From positions 43,967,024-44,031,023 of the forward strand of contig QVOM02000116.1 in the NCBI GenBank assembly GCA_003586115.2: DNA of 64,000 nucleotides, in the 5' to 3' direction. The position numbers were made by a program, and so were the translations under genes. Shown one piece after another: positions 57,871 through 64,000 of the stretch. The stretch comes from Salvator merianae. Its lineage: Eukaryota > Chordata > Lepidosauria > Squamata > Teiidae. How positions within the stretch are numbered: the first letter of the stretch is position 1; each line of letters starts with the position of its first letter. Below the pieces are notes generated by a model. That model was not told where the DNA came from and ran no database searches. It saw only the letters and a list, made by a program, of their open reading frames with translations.

Positions 57871-57879
57871 AGAGACCAA

Positions 57880-58073
57880 CAGCAGTGGCTGGTGGCTTTA
57901 AGCCTGTGTTCACCCCCATGTTTAAGCCATGGCTGTTGCGGGGACCCCGGGCCTCCATACTGCCTCAGCAGGACCTGCTGAAGCAGTACGAAGGCCCAGA
58001 GGCCTCGTGAATAGCCATGGTGCATTTTGTGTGGGGCGCGAACACCTGGGCTTAAAGCTGCCGGCCACCACTG
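57880..58073. mobile_element. hAT-like hairpin MITE with perfect 8-bp duplication, copy B
   Basis: Starts CAGCAGTGGCTGGTGGCTTT, ends GCTGCCGGCCACCACTG. GAGACCAA on both sides (57872-57879 and 58074-58081). Same family as 32.36 kb: CCATGGCTGTTGCGGGG and AATAGCCATGG, GGGCCTCCATACTGC and GCAGTACGAAGGCCC. It is 37 bases shorter than copy A, mainly because the central GCAACCTAGC unit is reduced. Confidence 0.9.
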
Positions 58074-58084
58074 GAGACCAACCA

Positions 58085-58725
58085 CCCACACGCTAGAGCA
58101 GACTATGGCAGGCCTCACCTGCTTTTCTTCACAGTCCCTGACAAATTCAAACACTTGGTTTCAAAGGAGTCTCTGCAGAAAGAAACCATTTCTTTTTTCA
58201 GTCCTTACCTCTAGGGAAGTTAACATTCCTATAAAAACTCTGCAAAGAAACCTTCAGCCATTCTTTATGAGTCATTGGTTTTACATCGTTGTCCATTGGT
58301 AACTTACAATGCTACCCATTAATTCTTCATAGAGCTCTCAACTGAATGGTCTACAGCTTAATTGTGTTATCAAATTTTAATAGCTAATTTCTTTAGCTTG
58401 AAACAACATGTTACATAATGAAATATTTCTTCTGTTTCATCTGCAAGGAAGAGGCTCAGAAAGACATCCAACTATTTCATCCCTGGCTAAACATAAGCAC
58501 TATGAAAATTTAAGCTTGAAAGAGAACCCCCTATTGACCAGTTCAATATTTGTATTTGTGTGATATAGGCCATGTCCCCATACACTGCATGGGAAGCACC
58601 CACCCTGCCTCATTACTGGGCACTACTTGGTTTCTGTCTTTGGCATGCACAGGTGTTTGATAAAGAAGGGGACATAATGCTCCTCAGCAGGGACACTGAA
58701 CCACCAAAGTTACAACAGGACACCT
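58085..58725. other. Anonymous sequence
   Basis: Nothing recognised. Confidence 0.5.
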
Positions 58726-58730
58726 GAACT

Positions 58731-58940
58731 TTGTATTCAGATGCAGCAAAAAAGAGCTTCTCTGAGGTATCTTATTGAAGGCTCTGAGGTGGGACTTTTC
58801 ACACACCAATCTGCCTCTCCCCCTTCTCATGAACATTCTACGCTAGAAAAAGTGGATTAGAGAAGGCTGGGGACACGAGGGCCACATGTTATTTCTCTGA
58901 AGTGCCTCTGAGTGGCCCCTTTTGTTATGTCTGAATACAG
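58731..58940. mobile_element. hAT-like MITE, 'GCTGTATTCAGACA' family, copy B
   Basis: Left TTGTATTCAGATGCAGCAAA, right TTTTGTTATGTCTGAATACAG, inverted. CCTGAA flanks both ends (58723-58728, 58941-58946). Interior close to the 45.2-kb copy. Confidence 0.8.
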
Positions 58941-58949
58941 CCTGAAGGT

Positions 58950-59915
58950 GCCTGGAGTGGTAAGTGGAGACATAGTTACAAAGGCCCTGCTACAATGAAG
59001 ACCCACATGGTAGACCCAGCTGGATAGAACAGGAGGGCAAGGTCTGAGTTAGAGTGGAATGGATTCCTGAAAAGAAAGCAACATGAGACCCCCACACAGT
59101 GCAGACTAAGAGAAGAAATGTGCACACAGTACAAAACTAAATAAATTCCAATATCAATAGCAAGTCAAACTATACATGCCCAAGTCAGTTTCTGCATCCC
59201 CTTGGTTACTTGGCCCCTAGCAAAAAAGCTGGTCTTGTCCAAAGTTAGGGTGTCTTCAGATGCAATTTAAAAACCTTGATTTTCCCAGAAATATCATGGG
59301 ATTGCCACACATATTAATGGCCAATCCCAATATACTCCCAGGATAGTTCATCAAAAATGTACCATGTAGGCATCAAGGAAAATCCAGCTCTGATGCCTGG
59401 TTTTCCATCATGCCAGATTGCTTACTTTTTCTGCTGCTTCATCATAGAAGCTCTGTGCTTGCAAAAGTACCCATATGCAGGAAGCCCACAAAAAAACAAA
59501 GGGAAATGGGCAGGTGCTTGCCTGCATCCAGCTACTTTTGTAAGAGCAGCAATCCCATGAATAAATGACAAACTAAAGACCCTGGATTTCCTTCTACCAC
59601 CTGCCAGGGGTAACAAGAGGATTTAAACAACATCCCACAGTTTCGTCTGGGGTACCCTTAGCTATGCCGCTTGGGAAGAGGTACAATTAAAAGAGATCAA
59701 AGGCTCCAAGTAGATTCTCCACACGACTTCATTGGTCCCACAGCATGAGTCATCATTGGACTTTTAGAAGAAAAGTCACATGCAAGAAGAAGTCAACCAT
59801 GATAAATTCCACAGATAACAAAGGTCTTGAAGAGCAACTCTTAGGAGCTTCATTTTAGAACCGGCCAGAATCTTTCTGTTTTGCTTTTGAACCTTTTGCA
59901 GGAAAATTCTGAGAC
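58950..59915. other. Anonymous, perhaps with a decayed MITE
   Basis: GGGTGTCTTCAGATGCAAT (59249) and CAGTTTCGTCTGGGGTACCC (59638-59657) could be inverted ends of one element, but the match is poor. Confidence 0.3.
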
Positions 59916-59918
59916 ACC

Positions 59919-60436
59919 GGCCCTGTTTGCACTTTGCAAGAGGAATGTTCCTGTCCACTCGCTAGTAAGGTGCATACGCATCTGCAAACAGAGTCAGCTG
60001 CCTTGAAGGTCACCAAAGCCAACCTGATGCTCACCTGAAGCTGAGTAGCGCTGGTGAACTAAACTGCAGTCTGGAAGCTGACTTGAGCAATCAGGTGTGG
60101 ATCAGGGGAGCTGCGTTCGCACTACTTCTGGGTTTGAAATGGAGGCAGGAAGGAGCCAGCGAGGCTGTGCAGGCACTGTCCAATGCTTCACAACCCGGTT
60201 TGCACTTTTGGCTTTGTACCCTGGCTTCCATTTCAAACACAAGTTCGAAAGGAGCTGCTTTGGCTTCGAAAACAGCTCCCTAGCTAGTGCATTCCCATTT
60301 GCACTGCTCCCCCTGCTGGACAGCTTGCAAACTGTTCTATTGCTGACAAGTGCGAATATTCATCACCATACCTGATCCTGGCCAGCCCGAACCCTGCTAA
60401 TTAATACGTTCTACTCTCCTAAGTGTGAAAATGCCC
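59919..60436. mobile_element. hAT-like MITE
   Basis: Left GGCCCTGTTTGCACTTTGCA, right CTAAGTGTGAAAATGCCC, inverted and of the 'GGGCATTTTCACACTT' type. GAAATGGAGGCAGG and CCTGGCTTCCATTTC pair inside. No target duplication found. Confidence 0.6.
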
Positions 60437-60439
60437 ACT

Positions 60440-61250
60440 ATCAAGATGTTGAAATAAAGCTGACCAGAGGTTAGCAATGGGGCAGAGCGGGGGGAGTAAA
60501 TGTTGATGGCTCAGGTCCACTGACTTCCCATTCCTCCTGTCAAAAGAAGCAACTTAACCTTTAATACTTGGAGAAAAATTCTAAGGACACTGATCCTGGT
60601 GGAGTTCACATGAAAAGGCATTTGGATTCCTCCCCAAGGTCCATGGTCAGTGCTTAATCTGAAAGACCTGGAAGGGCTGATGGACCCACTCCATGGCCCA
60701 ACTTCTGACTCTTCATCTGATCTACCTCTCTGACAACATAAGGAAAAGATCATCAGTGCAAGCAGAAGTCTGCCTGGACAGACATGCCAGCCAATGTGGA
60801 ACTCCATCTCAGAGTTCCACGCATTTGCCACAGGTCCTCCCATTTCCGAATGGCTTACAATCTGGACACTAAGGACTGAATCTGCAACTTCTCTCACAAT
60901 AAAGCACATGATCTGATTCTGACCAATAACCATTCCTAGGGTGGCCTTAAAAAGCACCATGAAAGTCACTGGTTCTTAGAATGGCCACTGTAGTAGGTAT
61001 TAGGAATGGCCTTACATTTAGAAAACTGTTCATGGGATGTTTGTAAGATAGGAAGAATGATATACCAGAGGTAAGGCCCTAATCTCTTTTCATTATTACA
61101 TTAATTCTCTGGAGAAAAGGGGGGCTTTAGAAGACAGAAAAGACCTTTCCTCAGTTTTTGAATGAAATTGTAGACAGAGATGCACAAAAAACTAAATAAA
61201 TCTCTAGACTGACAGAGCCTATAACAACTTGGTACCTGTAGGTTTCAGAG
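60440..61250. other. Anonymous sequence
   Basis: Includes a 152-codon minus-strand frame (60511-60969) with no recognised domain or splice context. Confidence 0.45.
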
Positions 61251-61252
61251 TT

Positions 61253-61530
61253 TAGGGGTCTTTCTGCACTTAATTCCACATTAAGGAAGGGTTCAGGTGT
61301 CTCCCTTTAGTGCAGAATAGGGGAGACCATGCTTCCTACTAGTACACTCCAGCTGCACCAGACAGAGCATAATCCAGGTCAAGAGATTCCTGGTCTGGAT
61401 TACCAGTGGACCTGATTAAACAGGTCCACCAGCATACTAGTAGCTAGTAATCTGCATCATGGTGGCATGCAGAAGGTCTATGCCTCTGTGTTCTAGTTTA
61501 CTGGGGGACTCATTTTGGTGGTATAACAAG
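61253..61530. mobile_element. hAT-like MITE, 'TAGGGTCTTTCTGCACTT' family, left part
   Basis: Starts TAGGGGTCTTTCTGCACTTA. CAGGTCAAGAGATTCCTGG, GACCTGATTAAACAGGTC (palindrome) and GGGGGACTCATTTTGGTGG match the 43.6 and 56.6 kb copies. The right terminus is lost. Confidence 0.7.
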
Positions 61531-61534
61531 TCTA

Positions 61535-63290
61535 GAAGCTTCCATGTTTTCTCTTGGATCAGTAGTCTGTAAAGAGAAGAGGCTATCCCTTTATTCCAAT
61601 GAGAAAGTATATCAAACAGTGTTGCAAATGAGATTGGTCTCTTATGAGGCAGGGCAGCATTGTAGAGACGCTAAGAAGTTCCTTGTTTTATAAAGGCAGA
61701 AGAAACTGGTTCAGTTGCGTGAGCCATTTTAGCATCTTTCTAATGAATTTTGATGTGAAAATGTAAACCTAATCAGGTTCCCCATTTCACTCAGGCCAGG
61801 TCTTGACTTACAGAGGGAGGCAGCACAGAGGCACAATTCTAGCAGCTGATGAAATCACACTCTGCAAACATGACAGCTCTGACAGCAATTACGTCTTTAA
61901 AGGGGGCAGCAAGTTCACAGCAAAATGGTTGCTGCCACTACAGGTAGAGACGTGGCAGCATCAGTAGCCCTCTCCAGAAGCCACAGGGACCTCTGCTTTG
62001 AAACAGAGACAAGGCCCCAGCCATAACTGGGAACCAGTTGGTGGAAGATTTAATTTTGCTTTCCATTTGGCTGTCCAAACAGAAATCATAGGCCTTTAAT
62101 GCTCACTTGGAAATAATTCAACTCCTTTAACACAGTTTGCTAATTTATAGTGCACTCCCACTAGGCCTCTTTTAGAGGTGTGTAACGTAGTGAAAGCATT
62201 GGAGAAAGCTGGTAGTGGCAAACGAATAGGTTAATTAGTTCTCTGATCAACATTCTATAGCAACCAGCTAAGGTTCTTGCAAAGAATAAAAACATAATCA
62301 TTATAATGAGCAGATGTTATTTTAAAAGTAATTCTCTACAACGGCAGTGGTTGCATGCTCTCCATGGATATTTCAAATAGTGTCAGCATTTTCTTTGTGC
62401 AGATTCTCAACTGCTAACGTGCTATTGGAGGACACCCCATGCAGGATGAAAAAATTTGCAACCCAGTGGGTGGGACTGAGTTATTTTTATGAAAACTGTG
62501 GGGAGGGGTAGAAGACATTCAGCACTAATAACAGCATGGGTTGGTCTTTCTATATAGAGATGACAACTCTCTGTGAGGATTCTAGAGAAGAATAAAAAAG
62601 GTCTTGTATTATACCACTGCTATCTTTGAAGCACCTTTGGCAGCCCTGGTGCCCTTTAGGTATTTTGGATTACAAATCCCCTTTTTTCTAGGAATGGAAA
62701 AACAATCTCAACAATTGTTTGAGTTCTCTATTACAGATTTCTTTATATTTGCTTCTGGTTCTGCATCAAATCAGGCCTCCCCCTCTTCCTATGTTATACA
62801 GAAAGGAATATGACGATGTGTCCATTAACCCATAAGCCTTCCTTATACATGCAGCCACCATAAGACGTTTCACTTGTAAGAGATATCTACCTGTTTTTCA
62901 CTAAATAAGCAGATTATCAGAGGAGGCTGCAGCATAGAAAATAACAGTGGGATCTAATGGGAATTCAATATACAACCTTTTATTTTCCAACATGTTAATA
63001 AAACAAATAAAGCTTGTATAAGAAGGAATAAGTGTAGTTTGCACCCAATTCAAATACGTAGTTTTGCATATACAGGTGTCCCTTATATAACATCACAGTT
63101 TTGCTCTCACCAGCCACCATGTAGCACCAAACCATATTATGCAAGTAATTGTGTCTTACAAAAAAATGGGGTTTGTAGAACCTCAAACACCCAGTCTATC
63201 AATGTAACTGCATAATTTATATGTGGATGTTGCCTAATGTTGAGAAACTCCATAATTTGTCAAGCAGAATCCATGCTGAGAGAAGATCGA
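61535..63290. other. Mostly unique-looking sequence
   Basis: 62.09-62.40 kb (CCTTTAATGCTCACTTGGAA, GCAAACGAATAGGTTAATTAG) has enhancer-like texture. No gene or family otherwise. Confidence 0.4.
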
Positions 63291-63298
63291 TCTGTGGG

Positions 63299-63575
63299 CC
63301 TTTTTTCACTTACCTCCAGGACAATTCCAGGTTGCTGGTCCAGACCTGCCTCCAACAATCTCCCAATTGCAGCTAGTGATGGGCTGGGCATCCAACATCA
63401 GGACGTCTCACCAGGAATGGAAGAGGCCGGCATGTCATTTGCATTGCTACCACTGTTCGGCAGGAACAGGACTGACCCAGTGCTCAGCATGTGAATGGCC
63501 CATCCATTCCTGTTGTTAACTGGTTTGGGATTGTCTATTTATCCCATTTCAAGAAGGTAAGTGCAAATTCAGCCC
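63299..63575. mobile_element. hAT-like MITE, short, both ends present
   Basis: Left GGGCCTTTTTTCACTTACC, right GGTAAGTGCAAATTCAGCCC, inverted. About 277 bases, no coding capacity, no clear target duplication. Confidence 0.7.
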
Positions 63576-63579
63576 ATAG

Positions 63580-64000
63580 CACCTCATGACTCCAGTTAAG
63601 TGGTCCAGGACTGAATTTCCAAGAACCATAAAGGTCTTGTTCACATTTACATTTTTGCCTGATTTAAGTTTTAGCATTATACATACCCTATTTAGCACAG
63701 AACACCGTGTCTGTTAATCTGATTGCTATTGGTAAATGTTACTAAGTTGCTCTAAGACTTGGAATTTTGGGTTAGGCAGACGCATCCTGTTTATGCTGTG
63801 TCTGAAGCTTGTTCCACTTTAACAGCTCCTATGACCTACTTTTAACAGTTTTTGGCTTTGCTACATAAAATGCTACTTACTGTAACTAGAGCTCAAAATC
63901 CAAGATGGAGCAGATGGCAAAATGGAGTACGGCCTACCAATTATCACTATACTGTTAAAGTATCACAATGTCTTCCATGTCCAGCATCATGAGATGTGTC
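63580..64000. other. Anonymous sequence
   Basis: Nothing recognised up to the window end. Confidence 0.5.

Noticed and set aside
60511..60969. 152-codon minus-strand frame
   Set aside because: No recognisable motif or exon boundaries; length is within chance for one window of this size.

Overview
The window is vertebrate nuclear DNA. I found no convincing protein-coding gene, rRNA, tRNA, CRISPR array or bacterial-type operon. Open frames are short and scattered over all six frames, and the recognisable protein similarity is decayed reverse transcriptase or L1 ORF1. A squamate reptile (lizard or snake) is my best guess. This rests on the mixture: CR1-like LINEs ending in the GATCCAGCAGGG...TTATGTTCTT tail, many L2-like LINE tails, an L1 with ORF1 and ORF2 remnants, one R4/Dong-like LINE, many hAT-like and one mariner-like MITE, and long GATA, AAT, GT and GA microsatellites. 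Species cannot be told from the sequence.

Layout. 0-9 kb: GA microsatellite, two CR1 3' ends side by side, an L2 remnant (1.6-2.6 kb), a fold-back element (2.6-2.85 kb), a candidate conserved non-coding block (4.57-4.83 kb), L2 fragments and a minus-strand CR1 with RT remnants (7.3-8.7 kb). 9-18 kb: two plus-strand CR1 3' halves, L2 tails, a GT repeat, a mariner-like MITE (15.6-16.1 kb), a candidate conserved block (17.1-17.3 kb) and three TTAGGG units. 18-24 kb: L1 ORF1 and ORF2 remnants on one strand, broken up by hAT MITEs and a minus-strand CR1. 24-39 kb: a possible solo LTR, L2 pieces, an AAT microsatellite and hAT MITEs with good 8-bp target duplications. 39.0-40.4 kb: the most striking object, a 1.3-kb hAT-like element built from alternating hairpins, containing 99 consecutive A and flanked by a perfect 8-bp duplication. 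41-64 kb: more hAT MITEs, an R4/Dong-like LINE (48.7-49.8 kb), fold-backs, a GATA/GATG microsatellite and long unique stretches, some with the look of conserved enhancers.

Nothing here works together as a pathway. The window reads as intergenic or intronic DNA with layered transposon insertions. Single-copy blocks rich in homeodomain-like AT motifs would fit the regulatory surroundings of a developmental gene, but that is inference and needs cross-species alignment. Ends of degenerate repeats are approximate (tens of bases) unless a target-site duplication is stated.
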